From CAYQCE01 sp964415885 (lineage in GTDB: Bacteria > Zixibacteria > MSB-5A5 > JAABVY01 > JAHJOQ01), in assembly GCA_964415885.1 (NCBI GenBank), contig CAYQCE010000028.1:1-42171 (forward strand): a DNA stretch of 42,171 nt, given 5' to 3'. Positions 15,478-24,591 of this stretch are shown piece after piece (within the stretch, counting starts at the first letter, position 1; each line of letters begins with the position of its first letter). Under the pieces are notes generated by a model that saw nothing but the letters and a program-made list of their open reading frames with translations, was not told where the DNA came from and searched no databases. A program made the translations under genes and the position numbers.

Positions 15478-17934
15478 TTGGAAAATTCGGAAGTCAAAGA
15501 TAGAGAAGTAATGAAGACGCCTGAAGAGGCTAAGAAGGATATGCCAATCCTGCCTCTCAAAGGGATGGTCGTCTTTCCGTATGTAGTCGTGCCTCTGATG
15601 ATCACGAATCAGAAATATGCACGCATGGTGGACGAGGCCCTGATGGCCGGCAGGACGATCGGGCTCATCACCCAGAAACCGGGTGAGCACGAAAATCCGG
15701 GTCCCGAGGATGTCTACGAAGTCGGAACGTCGGCGTCAATTCTTAAGATGCTGAGGTTCCCGGATGGAAGCGTCCGGTTCCTCGTGCAGGGTCTGGAGCG
15801 GTTCCGTGTTAAGGAATTCACCGAAACGTCACCCCGGCTCGTGGCGGAAATCGAAACGCTCGATGAGCGAGTGAGCGAGGCAGTCAAAATCGAGGCGTTG
15901 ACTCGCAACATCCTCGAGGTTTTGAAAAAGGTCGTCGAGCTCGCCCCGAACTTGTCCGACGAGGTGCATGTCTCCGCGCTCAATCAGGACAGCGCTTCCA
16001 AGCTCGCGGATTATGTTGCCACGAATTTGAATATCACGCTCGGGGAGCGGCAGGATCTGCTCGAAACGCTCGATGTCAGGGTGCGTCTCGAAAACGTGCA
16101 TACATATCTTCTCAAGGAACTCGAGGTGCTCGAGCTGTCGAAGAAGATACAGTCCGAGGCGGCAAACGAGATGGGCAAGACGCAGCGGGAGTATATCCTG
16201 CGTGAACAACTGAAGGCTATTCAGCGTGAACTGGGCGAGACCGATGAACGGACTGCGGAGGTTGAAGACTTCCGCGAAAAGATAAAGAAGGCCGATATGA
16301 CAGAGGTGGCCGAGGAGGCCGCGCTCAAGGAACTCGACCGGCTCTCGAAGATGAACCCGTCCGCCGCAGAGTATACCGTGTCTCGGACATATCTCGAATG
16401 GCTCACTTCGATACCCTGGAGCAAGTCAATCGAGGAAGACCTCGATATCAGGAAGGCGGCGAAGATTCTCGATGAGGATCATTATGACCTCGAAAAGGTA
16501 AAAGAGAGAATCCTCGAGTATCTGTCGGTCAGGCTCTTGAAGCCGGATGTCAAAGGCCCGATTCTCTGTTTCGTGGGCCCGCCCGGAGTTGGGAAGACAT
16601 CACTCGGGCAATCGATTGCGCGCGCGATGGGTCGTAAATTCCAGCGTATCGCTCTCGGCGGAATTCATGACGAGGCCGAGATTCGCGGACACCGCCGGAC
16701 ATACATCGGCTCGATGCCCGGCAGAATCATCCAGAGTATCAAGCGCGCCGGTTCTAACAACCCGGTGTTCATGCTTGATGAGATCGACAAGGTCGGCAAG
16801 GACTTTCGAGGTGATCCGTCATCCGCGCTGCTCGAGGTCCTCGATCCGGAGCAGAACGACACGTTCGCCGATCACTATCTGGATGTTCCGTTCGATCTCT
16901 CGAAAGTGTTCTTCATAACAACGGCAAATATCCTCGATACGATACCGCCGGTGTTGCGCGATCGCATGGAGGTAATCACGATTCCGGGCTATACCGATCT
17001 AGAAAAGGTCGAGATCGCGAAACGGTATCTGGTGCCGCGAGAACTCGACAACCACGGACTAAAGGTATCCCAGCTCGAAATCAAAGGTTCTGCCCTCAAA
17101 CGCATCACGAACGAATACACCCGCGAATCGGGTCTGCGCAATCTGGATCGCGAAATCGCCACCGTGTGCCGCAAAGTTGCGCGCAAGGTTGCAGAGGGCG
17201 CGAAGAAAAAAGTCACTGTGACCAAGGCTACGGTACCCGAGTATCTCGGCCCTCCCAAGTTTCTCCGCGAGACAGCGGAGAGAACGGGCAAGATCGGGGT
17301 CGCTGCAGGGTTGGCATGGACAGAGGCGGGCGGCGAAGTGCTGTTCATCGAGGCTACCAAGATGGCGGGCAAGAAACAGCTCACTCTAACCGGGCATCTC
17401 GGGCAGGTGATGAAGGAGTCGGTGCAAGCGGCGTTGTCGTTTGTCAGATCAAATGCGAAGAAGCTTAAGATCGACGACGAGGTGTTCGAGAATACCGACA
17501 TTCACGTACACGTCCCCGCCGGTGCTGTCCCGAAAGACGGGCCGTCCGCCGGTATCACAATGGCGGTGGCTATCGCATCGCTTCTAACCGATCGCCCGCT
17601 CAAGCCGAGGCTCGCTCTGACCGGGGAGATCACGTTGCGCGGAAACGTCCTGCCTATCGGCGGACTTAAAGCAAAGCTTCTCGCGGCGTATCGTGCGGGG
17701 ATGAAAACAGTTATCCTGCCGGAGCGCAACGAGAAGGACATTGAAGAGGTGCCGGCTGAACTGAAAGACAATCTCGATCTGAAATTCGTCAAAACTGTCG
17801 ATGAGGTCTTCGAGCTGGCGATCGAGAAGCCGAAGGAGAAGACTACGAAATCGAAGTCGAGATCGAAGGCAAAGTCTGCCAAATCGACGTCCAGGTCAGG
17901 AAAGAAAGCCGTGAATAAGACGAAGAACAAATAG
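15478..17934 (+). CDS. lon: ATP-dependent Lon protease
   Basis: An 818-residue LonA protease that unfolds and degrades damaged or regulatory proteins in the cytoplasm. Seen: N-terminal substrate domain (MPILPLKGMVVFPYVVVPLMI), Walker A GPPGVGKT (367-374), Walker B MLDEIDK (Asp434, Glu435), and the protease dyad Ser690 in KDGPSAGIT with Lys733 in GGLKAKLLAA, 43 residues apart as in the E. coli enzyme. I use the TTG at 15478, seven bases after AGGGAGGA; an upstream TTG lies before that ribosome site. Unusual: the last 30 or so residues are a Lys/Ser tail (KEKTTKSKSRSKAKSAKS and on) beyond the usual end. A terminator follows. Confidence 0.97.
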   Translation: MENSEVKDREVMKTPEEAKKDMPILPLKGMVVFPYVVVPLMITNQKYARMVDEALMAGRTIGLITQKPGEHENPGPEDVYEVGTSASILKMLRFPDGSVRFLVQGLERFRVKEFTETSPRLVAEIETLDERVSEAVKIEALTRNILEVLKKVVELAPNLSDEVHVSALNQDSASKLADYVATNLNITLGERQDLLETLDVRVRLENVHTYLLKELEVLELSKKIQSEAANEMGKTQREYILREQLKAIQRELGETDERTAEVEDFREKIKKADMTEVAEEAALKELDRLSKMNPSAAEYTVSRTYLEWLTSIPWSKSIEEDLDIRKAAKILDEDHYDLEKVKERILEYLSVRLLKPDVKGPILCFVGPPGVGKTSLGQSIARAMGRKFQRIALGGIHDEAEIRGHRRTYIGSMPGRIIQSIKRAGSNNPVFMLDEIDKVGKDFRGDPSSALLEVLDPEQNDTFADHYLDVPFDLSKVFFITTANILDTIPPVLRDRMEVITIPGYTDLEKVEIAKRYLVPRELDNHGLKVSQLEIKGSALKRITNEYTRESGLRNLDREIATVCRKVARKVAEGAKKKVTVTKATVPEYLGPPKFLRETAERTGKIGVAAGLAWTEAGGEVLFIEATKMAGKKQLTLTGHLGQVMKESVQAALSFVRSNAKKLKIDDEVFENTDIHVHVPAGAVPKDGPSAGITMAVAIASLLTDRPLKPRLALTGEITLRGNVLPIGGLKAKLLAAYRAGMKTVILPERNEKDIEEVPAELKDNLDLKFVKTVDEVFELAIEKPKEKTTKSKSRSKAKSAKSTSRSGKKAVNKTKNK

Positions 17935-17959
17935 CCCGTTGACAACTTCTATGGATTAT

Positions 17960-17987
17960 GAGGCCGTTTCAAGCGGTCTCTTTTTTT
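17960..17987 (+). terminator. Rho-independent terminator after lon
   Basis: GAGGCCG and CGGTCTC form a seven-pair stem (one G-U) around a seven-base loop, followed by seven T. It lies 26 bases past the lon stop. Confidence 0.85.
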
Positions 17988-18093
17988 GCCCTTGTCCACA
18001 GATCGCAATATGCTATCTTCCCAATATCGATTAGTAGTTCTACGTTATACGATCACGCTCGAAACAGGTTGATGTTCATCTCAGGAGGATAGA

Positions 18094-19098
18094 ATGACCT
18101 CTCCCCTCAAACTCACTATCGCCGCGATCCTGCTCCTGTTCTGGCTGATTCCGACATCGGGCGCCATGGCTCAGGAAATAATCACCGACCATACCGTTGT
18201 CGCAGAGTTTGTTCAGATTCCCGATACGGTTATCCAGCAGATCTCCACAGATCTCAATTTCTACTACGTCCATACCTCACACGGCAGCCAGATTATGACC
18301 GGTCTCGATATGGTCGAAATGGAGAATCCGCTGTATGACCAGCCGTACTTTCGCGAAATCGGCGATGATCTCGGACACAACGGCGATACATCATGGGTTC
18401 CGGGGACGCGGTCCTATCTCGACTCGCATCCCGAATGCAACGTAGCCATGTTCTCCTGGTGCGGCGGATGCTCCGACAACACCGAAGCCGGGATCAATAT
18501 CTATCTGAACAAGATGAATGAACTCGAACAGGACTTTCCGGCTGTTGATTTCATATACATGACCGGACATCTCGACGGTACCGGTCCCGACGGCAATCTC
18601 TATCAGCGCAACAACCAGATTCGCGCATACTGCGAAGCTAACGACAAAACACTCTTCGACTTCGCGGATATCGAGAGCTGGGACCCGGACGGCAACTACT
18701 ACCCGGACGAGACTGATCTTTGCTACTGGTGCAGTGATTGGTGCTCGACGCACACATGCCCAAGTTGTGGTAGCTGTGCCCATTCGCATTGCTTCAACTG
18801 CTATCTGAAGGGCAAGGCGTTCTGGTGGCTGATGGCGCGAATCGTCGGTTGGAACGATAATCCACCGGAGGGGACGTGCGGAGATGTCAACGCAAGCGGG
18901 GCTGTGGATATAGACGATATAGTATATATGATTGCATATATATTTCAGGGTGGTCCGGAACCGACGCCTTTAGAGGTCGGGGATGTCAACTGCACTCTCG
19001 CACAGGATATTGATGACATTGTCTATCTGATCGGGTATGTCTTTCAGGGCGGACATGCGCCGTGCGATACCGATAACGACGGTGAACCGGACTGCTGA
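18094..19098 (+). CDS. Secreted dockerin-bearing protein
   Basis: A 334-residue exported protein with signal peptide 1-26 (ending SGAMA) and a strong ribosome site (AGGAGGATAGA). The body opens with NFYYVHTSHGSQIMTGL (55-71) and has FIYMTGHLDGTGPDGN (153-168), a layout reminiscent of SGNH-hydrolase-like folds, though no catalytic set is certain. A cysteine-rich patch (210-236: CYWCSDWCSTHTC, CGSCAHSHC) suggests disulfides or metal. Two dockerin halves end the protein: GDVNASGAVDIDDIVYMIAYIF (263-284) and GDVNCTLAQDIDDIVYLIGYVF (296-317), each with a calcium-loop pattern. No cohesin is seen in the window. A promoter is possible upstream (TTGTCC at 17992, 16 bases, TATCTT). Confidence 0.85.
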   Translation: MTSPLKLTIAAILLLFWLIPTSGAMAQEIITDHTVVAEFVQIPDTVIQQISTDLNFYYVHTSHGSQIMTGLDMVEMENPLYDQPYFREIGDDLGHNGDTSWVPGTRSYLDSHPECNVAMFSWCGGCSDNTEAGINIYLNKMNELEQDFPAVDFIYMTGHLDGTGPDGNLYQRNNQIRAYCEANDKTLFDFADIESWDPDGNYYPDETDLCYWCSDWCSTHTCPSCGSCAHSHCFNCYLKGKAFWWLMARIVGWNDNPPEGTCGDVNASGAVDIDDIVYMIAYIFQGGPEPTPLEVGDVNCTLAQDIDDIVYLIGYVFQGGHAPCDTDNDGEPDC

Positions 19099-19238
19099 TG
19101 GGAGTTTCACGCCGAATCCCGGGGGCTGCGGCATACGTTTCCATAGATCCTGATGCGGGTCGGTCTTTGGCGGTGAAAACACTACATACAGTTCTTTCCA
19201 TTTGCAATATCTGATGTTTCGCCGTAGCTTAACGTAAT

Positions 19239-20783
19239 ATGAAACTGGTTAAAGCCGAACAGATGAAGGCCATTGATGCCGAGGCCATCGAGAATCGGGG
19301 AATCCCGGGTATCGAGCTAATGGAGAATGCCGGCAGAGGCATAGCCGATTTCATCTCCGAGATCAACGACCACGAGGTGGAGGGCCTGAAGTTCTTCATC
19401 TTCTGCGGCAAGGGGAACAACGGCGGAGACGGATTCGTTGTTGGGCGCTATCTCATGGAATGGGGGGCGACGGTCGATATTTTCCTTTTCGGAAAGGTTG
19501 GCGACCTGAAAGGCGATGCCCTCGAAAACTGCAAACGCGCGGACTCGATGGGTATTCCGATTGTTGAGGTCGACAGCGAAAACAAGTTTCCGAGTTTCGG
19601 TTCTGCCGACATGCTCATTGATGCTTTCTTCGGTACCGGATTCCGTGGAGAGATTCGCGGGTTGATCGCGCCTTGTGTTGAGCTTATGAACGGTTCCGGG
19701 GTGCCGATCGTCTCCGTGGATGCTCCCTCCGGCCTCGACACTGATACCGGCGAGTACGCGGGAGCATGCATTAATGCGAGCTACACTGCCACTCTGGCTC
19801 TGCCGAAGATTGGACAGTTCCTGTATCCTGGCCGCGAGCGCGTTGGCTTGCTCCGCGTGATCCCTATTGGCATACCGGACGACATTGTGGAGCAGGCAAA
19901 CATCAGGACCAATCTTCTTGAGCCGGAATACATAGACGCCATGCTCCCTCATCGCGCTCCCGACGCTCACAAAGGGTCATGTGGCAAGCTGTTTATGCTC
20001 GCCGGATCGCAGGGCATGACCGGAGCAGCGTGTCTGGCCGCGGAAAGCGCAATCAGGTCGGGTGTGGGGCTATGCTTCCTTGGCGTTCCGGCCGGTCTCA
20101 ATGATGTCTTCGAGATCAAACTTACTGAGGCGATTACTCGGCCGCTTCCGGACATCAATAAGAAGCAATGTCTGGCGCTCCGAGGTCTCGGTGAAATACG
20201 GGAGCATCTAAGCGATGCGGACGCATTGGTGCTCGGTCCCGGACTGGGACAGCATCATGAGACACGGGAGCTTGTGCATCGGATGTTATCGAAGCTGGAT
20301 ATTCCGACGATAATCGATGCGGATGGGCTGAACTGTCTCGCTGGTGCTACGGAGCATATTTCGGAATGTGGTGCTCCGCTTGTGCTTACTCCGCATCCGG
20401 GTGAGCTCTCACGGCTCATGGAGATAGAGTTGAAGGATGTTCTGGAAGATAGAATGGCAGCCGCGATCGAGTCGGCATTGCGTTTTGGCTGTGTCGTGCT
20501 CCTAAAAGGTGCTCCGACATTCATTGCTGATCCCGACGGAAATATCCGGCTCAATCCTACTGGAAATGCAGGCATGGCTACGGGTGGTACGGGCGATGTC
20601 CTCTCCGGGATAATCGGTTCATTGCTCGCTCAGGGGCTTGATCCGCTCGATGCCGCGTGCTGTGGCGCGTATGTGCATGGCCTTGCCGGCGATTTCGCCG
20701 CAGATGAGGTCGGCGAGACTGCTATGGTTCCCACGGATATGATCCGGAATCTGCCTGAGGTCTTCCTGTCATTCGACCGCTAA
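19239..20783 (+). CDS. nnr: Bifunctional NAD(P)HX epimerase/dehydratase
   Basis: A 514-residue fusion that repairs hydrated NAD(P)H. The N-terminal epimerase (NnrE/YjeF_N, about 1-215) shows GKGNNGGDGFVVGRYL (57-72) and SVDAPSGLDTDTG. The C-terminal ADP-dependent dehydratase (NnrD, about 230-514) shows KGSCGKLFMLAGSQGMTGAA, LVLGPGLGQ, VLTPHPGELSRL and NAGMATGGTGDVLSG. The fused order is the common bacterial one and both halves look intact. The ATG at 19239 follows a 140-base gap after the dockerin gene, so it is probably transcribed separately. Confidence 0.95.
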   Translation: MKLVKAEQMKAIDAEAIENRGIPGIELMENAGRGIADFISEINDHEVEGLKFFIFCGKGNNGGDGFVVGRYLMEWGATVDIFLFGKVGDLKGDALENCKRADSMGIPIVEVDSENKFPSFGSADMLIDAFFGTGFRGEIRGLIAPCVELMNGSGVPIVSVDAPSGLDTDTGEYAGACINASYTATLALPKIGQFLYPGRERVGLLRVIPIGIPDDIVEQANIRTNLLEPEYIDAMLPHRAPDAHKGSCGKLFMLAGSQGMTGAACLAAESAIRSGVGLCFLGVPAGLNDVFEIKLTEAITRPLPDINKKQCLALRGLGEIREHLSDADALVLGPGLGQHHETRELVHRMLSKLDIPTIIDADGLNCLAGATEHISECGAPLVLTPHPGELSRLMEIELKDVLEDRMAAAIESALRFGCVVLLKGAPTFIADPDGNIRLNPTGNAGMATGGTGDVLSGIIGSLLAQGLDPLDAACCGAYVHGLAGDFAADEVGETAMVPTDMIRNLPEVFLSFDR

Positions 20784-20895
20784 TTGGCATTTCTCCGTAA
20801 AATATCGAATTCTGTCGATTTTTCTTTTCAAAAAGATCTCGAAAATGGAACCTTTCGTGGATGGGTTTTTATAAGAATTGGAAGGTGGAAAGACG

Positions 20896-21033
20896 ATGAG
20901 GATGAAAGCAATCGAAAATATACGAATCAGGCTTGAAAGCCTCATCAGTTTCCTTTTGGGTTTTAGACTTCAACCTGTCAAAGCGACGGTGTTGAGACGA
21001 GATAGATGCATTTTCCCTCCTGACTTACAGTAG
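20896..21033 (+). CDS. Possible small protein, 45 residues
   Basis: In the 310-base gap between two convergent genes an open frame runs from ATG 20896 to TAG 21033, with AAGGTGGAAAG upstream at ribosome-site distance. It encodes MRMKAIENIRIRLESLISF, then LLGFRLQPVKATVLRRDR and CIFPPDLQ: an amphipathic or hydrophobic helix with a basic character. A strong terminator lies 25 bases past the stop, so something on this strand is transcribed. An internal AGGCT-TGAA-AGCCT hairpin (20929-20942) leaves open that the product is a small RNA. No homologue is recognised. Confidence 0.35.
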   Translation: MRMKAIENIRIRLESLISFLLGFRLQPVKATVLRRDRCIFPPDLQ

Positions 21034-21057
21034 TTTCGTTGCTGGTGTGTTGATAAA

Positions 21058-21092
21058 GGAGAAGCGCCATAAATGCTTCTCCTTTTTCTTTT
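21058..21092 (+). terminator. Rho-independent terminator
   Basis: GGAGAAGC (21058-21065) and GCTTCTCC (21075-21082) form a perfect eight-pair stem with a nine-base loop, followed by TTTTTCTTTT. Its T-tract points to plus-strand transcription, either from nnr 275 bases upstream or from a small transcript at 20896-21033. Flanking A-rich sequence may let it also serve the HD-GYP gene converging from the right. Confidence 0.9.
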
Positions 21093-21093
21093 G

Positions 21094-22578
21094 CTATTCT
21101 TCCGCTAAAATATAGGGTGAGATGTCGATGTTGTACTTCTCAGGATCGACGACTCGTACGACATTCCGGAGGTATGTGTCGCTGTTGGCGGACTTTTCTG
21201 TCAATTCGGCCACTACCGGTTTGGCATAGACTCCCGACGTACTTGCGATAATTTTGATACGTGGACGGAAGATATCCTCCGGTTCGGAGGAAAGCACATA
21301 CGCCAGTTCGCCGGTATCGAGCAGGAGCACCGTTCCGGCTGGATATACGCCGACTATATTCGTGAAGACTTTCGTCAAAAGCGGATCAAACTTCGAGCCC
21401 GCGAGTTTCTGAATCTCGCGCACCGCACTATCGAGGCCGACTTTCTCATGTTGATACTTCCGTTTGGAAGTAAGCGCATCGAAGCAGTCACATATCCCCA
21501 CGATACGAGAGTAGAGGTTGATCTCCTCCGTTCGGTTTATATACGGGTACCCGGAGCCATCCAGATTCTTGTGATGCTCGAATGCTACGATCATCGCGCG
21601 TGCAGTGTGGTTGTCCATTGTCAGTGAATCACCGAGCAGCCTTACGCCGTGGACCGGGTGTTCGCGCATCTGCTCCCAGTCCACCTTATCGAGAGCGCTC
21701 GGCTTGTTCAGTAGATCTTTGGGGATCATGATCTTCCCGATATCGTGAAACAGCGCCGCAAATCCTATCTCCGCGAGCATCGGCCGGGTGAAGCCGAGCC
21801 TCATTCCCATGCTGATCGCGAATATGCTGACGTTCACGCTATGGACGAACGTGTAGTCATCGAATTCCTTGAGAGCGGTCAGTTCGAGTAGATATGTCTC
21901 GTCATTCAGAATCTGGTCCACGAGAGAATGGACGACCCGTTTCACGCGTGCAACGCTGATTTGTTCGGTGAGTGAGGATTTGCCTACAATCTCACTTATG
22001 GCATTGATCGCGCTGAAGAAATTCTGCTTCGCGAGGCGTTTCTTCTGTCTGATTGTCTTCGGTTTTGAACCTGATGTTGAGATGCTGGTGTAGGGTAAGA
22101 TATCGAGACACTCTACTCCGGCCTCGTTCAAATCGCGCTGCAGAATCTCAGAATTGTCATCTTCTTCCGATGGCGGTATATTGGCGATAATGTGAAATGC
22201 TCTGGAAAGCTCTTCGGGTGTCGAGTTTGCATTGAACCTGAGTCCCGCGATACTGAGCCTCTCGAATGCTTCCTGCACGGCTTTCGTAGCAAGGTAACCG
22301 TCAATACTCATTCTAAGCCGCAGGTCATTGAAGAACAGATATCCCTCTGTGCTGCTGATAGCCGCAACTCCGGCGGATTCGATCGCAACCTGGAGAAACT
22401 CATAGAATCTCCTGAGTTGCATTATGTAGTTGTCGTTCTGCTGTTCGTAGATTCGCGCAGTTCTGAGCATGACGTAGAACTGATGAGTCAGATCGCGTCC
22501 GATCTGCTGCAGCCTGGTCTTCAGAATGTCGGTGGCATCCACTGCCGGCTCGATATTCCTGGTGTTAATCTGTGTCAT
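21094..22578 (-). CDS. HD-GYP domain protein with divergent N-terminal module
   Basis: A 494-residue cytoplasmic protein. Residues about 225-400 are an HD-GYP domain (cyclic di-GMP phosphodiesterase family): H246, HDIGK (278-282), the HH pair at 335-336 and DGSGYP (340-345). The usual HHE word reads HHK. Residues 30-165 carry a helical module of unknown function (RFYEFLQVAIESAG, YLFFNDLRLRM, ELSRAFHIIANIP), and 406-494 a C-terminal region with a beta-rich feel (GTVLLLDTGELAYVL). There is no membrane span or receiver domain. It overlaps the upstream HEAT gene by ATGA, so the two are translated together. Confidence 0.88.
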   Translation of the reverse strand: MTQINTRNIEPAVDATDILKTRLQQIGRDLTHQFYVMLRTARIYEQQNDNYIMQLRRFYEFLQVAIESAGVAAISSTEGYLFFNDLRLRMSIDGYLATKAVQEAFERLSIAGLRFNANSTPEELSRAFHIIANIPPSEEDDNSEILQRDLNEAGVECLDILPYTSISTSGSKPKTIRQKKRLAKQNFFSAINAISEIVGKSSLTEQISVARVKRVVHSLVDQILNDETYLLELTALKEFDDYTFVHSVNVSIFAISMGMRLGFTRPMLAEIGFAALFHDIGKIMIPKDLLNKPSALDKVDWEQMREHPVHGVRLLGDSLTMDNHTARAMIVAFEHHKNLDGSGYPYINRTEEINLYSRIVGICDCFDALTSKRKYQHEKVGLDSAVREIQKLAGSKFDPLLTKVFTNIVGVYPAGTVLLLDTGELAYVLSSEPEDIFRPRIKIIASTSGVYAKPVVAELTEKSANSDTYLRNVVRVVDPEKYNIDISPYILAEE

Positions 22579-24314
22579 GAAACAGCCCGCCTTGCATTTC
22601 GTTTCAGTCTATGCTCATGGCGCCTTAGTGCGGCAGTCGCCCATCTTTCGAGGTCGCCCTTCTTCTGCGCCCACGATGTCAATAGCTTCACAGCATCCTC
22701 GTCATCCTGAAGCGCTATGGCAAGAACGGCCATCTCTTTGAGCATCTTGCCGGCCTCGCCACTGAATGGCATCCATTTCAGCGCAATCTTCTTCAAATCA
22801 CGGAGACCCTCCGAACCGCCAGTGGCGGCTATCGCATCGAGAAAATCCTTCTGTTCCAGCGATTCCTTCCGCCCGAACTGCCGTGAGTCTACCAGCTTTC
22901 TCAGCGCTGGATAGGCGTCCTTGTAACGAATCCTGCGGAAATACTGCGCGGTCACCCGGCGTATTCGGTCCGATTCATCCGTTAGTCTCGGCATCAACGC
23001 CTTTCGAGCGCTTGCGGAGTCTATCCTGATCAGCGACTGGGCTGCCTCCCATCGCACCCGCTCGTCGTCATGCTCAGAGGCCTTCTTCAATGGTGTGACC
23101 GATGATTCGGTGCCGATCTCTCCAAGGATGATAGCCGTGTTTCGGACCACATACCATCGTGAGTCGTATATCGAGGAGGCAACGATATCCGGACGCTGTC
23201 GACCCTTGATCTCGAGCAGTTCGCAGACTGTCTTTCTCGCCGGGAAGAAAATTAGCTCGCCCAGCATCCAGAGTATCTGCGACAGCGCACTCGAGTCGAG
23301 TTCGTCGAGGTAGGCGGTGACCTCCTCGAGATTCTCATGCTCGGAGCGGTTCAGTATTTCGGTCAGTCGGCTGATTCGGATTCGATCTCCGCAGCGGTGA
23401 TAGCTTTCCCGGAGTCGCTCCGCCCTCTGCCTGTTCCTTTCGGCAAGGCTCTCAGCGGTTTCGCGCAGCTTGCGTACGGTGTAGACGAGAAGCGGGAAAT
23501 TCTCGCATTCGAATATCTTGTTGAAAACGTTGTCTATAGTATCGCATGTTTTGATGAAGTCAGTGTATTCCTTCTCGCCGATCGCGATGTCGAAAAGAAG
23601 GTCGACCGCGGCGAACTCGACTGCGACCTGTTTGTCCCGTTCGATCATGCTTACGATTTCGGAATTCTCTTCCTCCGCGAACTTGCTGATATTCTCGAGG
23701 ATATGTCTTGCTTCAGGTGACGCTATGTCTGCGAGTGCGCGTTGTCTTGCCAGGCTCTCCGACGCACCTGCTTCACTGACTGCAACTCCCCCGAGTTCTG
23801 CAAGGGTCTTGTTAATCTCCGCTATGCTCTCTTCGCTTTCGAGTTCCCGCATCATTGAGTCGAGTTCTACCACAGTGATCTCATCGAGGGCGTCGTACTC
23901 AATGAAATCGAAGTCGCCCTCCCAGAGCAGATTGACGATATCCGCGCCTTCGCGGTTCGAATGAGCGGTAAGGAGAGCATTGAAAAAGACCCTGAATTCG
24001 GAGTAATCGATTCCTTTGGAGATACGCAGCTTGCGGATTCCGTCCCGATGTAGAATTCGAGCGAGATTCAAATCTCGTTTCTCAGCGGTGTAGACAGTCT
24101 CTGTACCGAGCACAAATGTGTCTCGATTGACTTCGAGATCAATCGACTCGATTTCGGCAAATGCTCTCTCGAGCTTCTCCCAGCATATTCTCTTGAATTC
24201 CTTCGGGATCGTCCCCTCAGGTGGATACATCACAGAGGTCTTTATAGCTCGCGCGAGAGCTGAGAGAAAGTCGGATACCAGGACGGCTGATTTTCTGTCA
24301 GTATCTGTAATCAT
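22575..24314 (-). CDS. HEAT-repeat protein partnered with HD-GYP
   Basis: A 579-residue soluble protein. The first 140 residues (DFLSALARAIKTSVMYPPEG, RDTFVLGTETVYTAEKRDLN, LRISKGIDYSEFRVFFNALL) resemble in arrangement the N-terminal module of the next gene's product: helix, a 'display' strand pair, then a region choosing a helix. The middle is charged and helical. About 370-560 is a HEAT/PBS-lyase-like array (NTAIILGEIGTESSVTPLKKASEHDDERVRWEAAQSL and RRIRYKDAYPALRKLV), a protein-interaction scaffold. The start is ATG 24314. The stop overlaps the HD-GYP start. I infer a two-protein signalling unit; no ligand is known. Confidence 0.75.
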   Translation of the reverse strand: MITDTDRKSAVLVSDFLSALARAIKTSVMYPPEGTIPKEFKRICWEKLERAFAEIESIDLEVNRDTFVLGTETVYTAEKRDLNLARILHRDGIRKLRISKGIDYSEFRVFFNALLTAHSNREGADIVNLLWEGDFDFIEYDALDEITVVELDSMMRELESEESIAEINKTLAELGGVAVSEAGASESLARQRALADIASPEARHILENISKFAEEENSEIVSMIERDKQVAVEFAAVDLLFDIAIGEKEYTDFIKTCDTIDNVFNKIFECENFPLLVYTVRKLRETAESLAERNRQRAERLRESYHRCGDRIRISRLTEILNRSEHENLEEVTAYLDELDSSALSQILWMLGELIFFPARKTVCELLEIKGRQRPDIVASSIYDSRWYVVRNTAIILGEIGTESSVTPLKKASEHDDERVRWEAAQSLIRIDSASARKALMPRLTDESDRIRRVTAQYFRRIRYKDAYPALRKLVDSRQFGRKESLEQKDFLDAIAATGGSEGLRDLKKIALKWMPFSGEAGKMLKEMAVLAIALQDDEDAVKLLTSWAQKKGDLERWATAALRRHEHRLKRNARRAVS

Positions 24315-24369
24315 ACTGCGACGCTGTATGCGTTAGTGAAATGGGTTGAGGTTCCTTTTCGCCCTCTAA

Positions 24370-24500
24370 CTTGTTGATGAAGTTCGGTTCCGGCAGAATT
24401 TCACCGCGTGAGATACAGCTTCTTGCTGGACGAAGCGCGCAATCTCCATGCTTGCCTGCAATATACAGAACAATGTGAGATTGCCGGATTTCTCAACAAG
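24370..24500. repeat. Short element with CTTGTTGA terminal inverted repeats
   Basis: CTTGTTGA at 24370 and TCAACAAG ending at 24500 bound a 131-base noncoding unit. The same end word occurs in the repeats at 15267, 36751 (inverted, degenerate) and 42105, which links these gaps. Inside are TGAGAT and ATCTC words that could pair. Confidence 0.45.
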
Positions 24501-24591
24501 TCGTTCTTATGTTGGTTATCGGTAGGGGGGCTGCAAAGTTAATGGAAATAATCGACTTGTCGAATGCGATCGGGCGAGCAGGATCAGTTTG

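Noticed and set aside
17992..18000. TTGTCCACA as a DnaA box after lon
   Set aside because: Isolated, one mismatch, and equally well explained as a promoter -35 for the dockerin gene.
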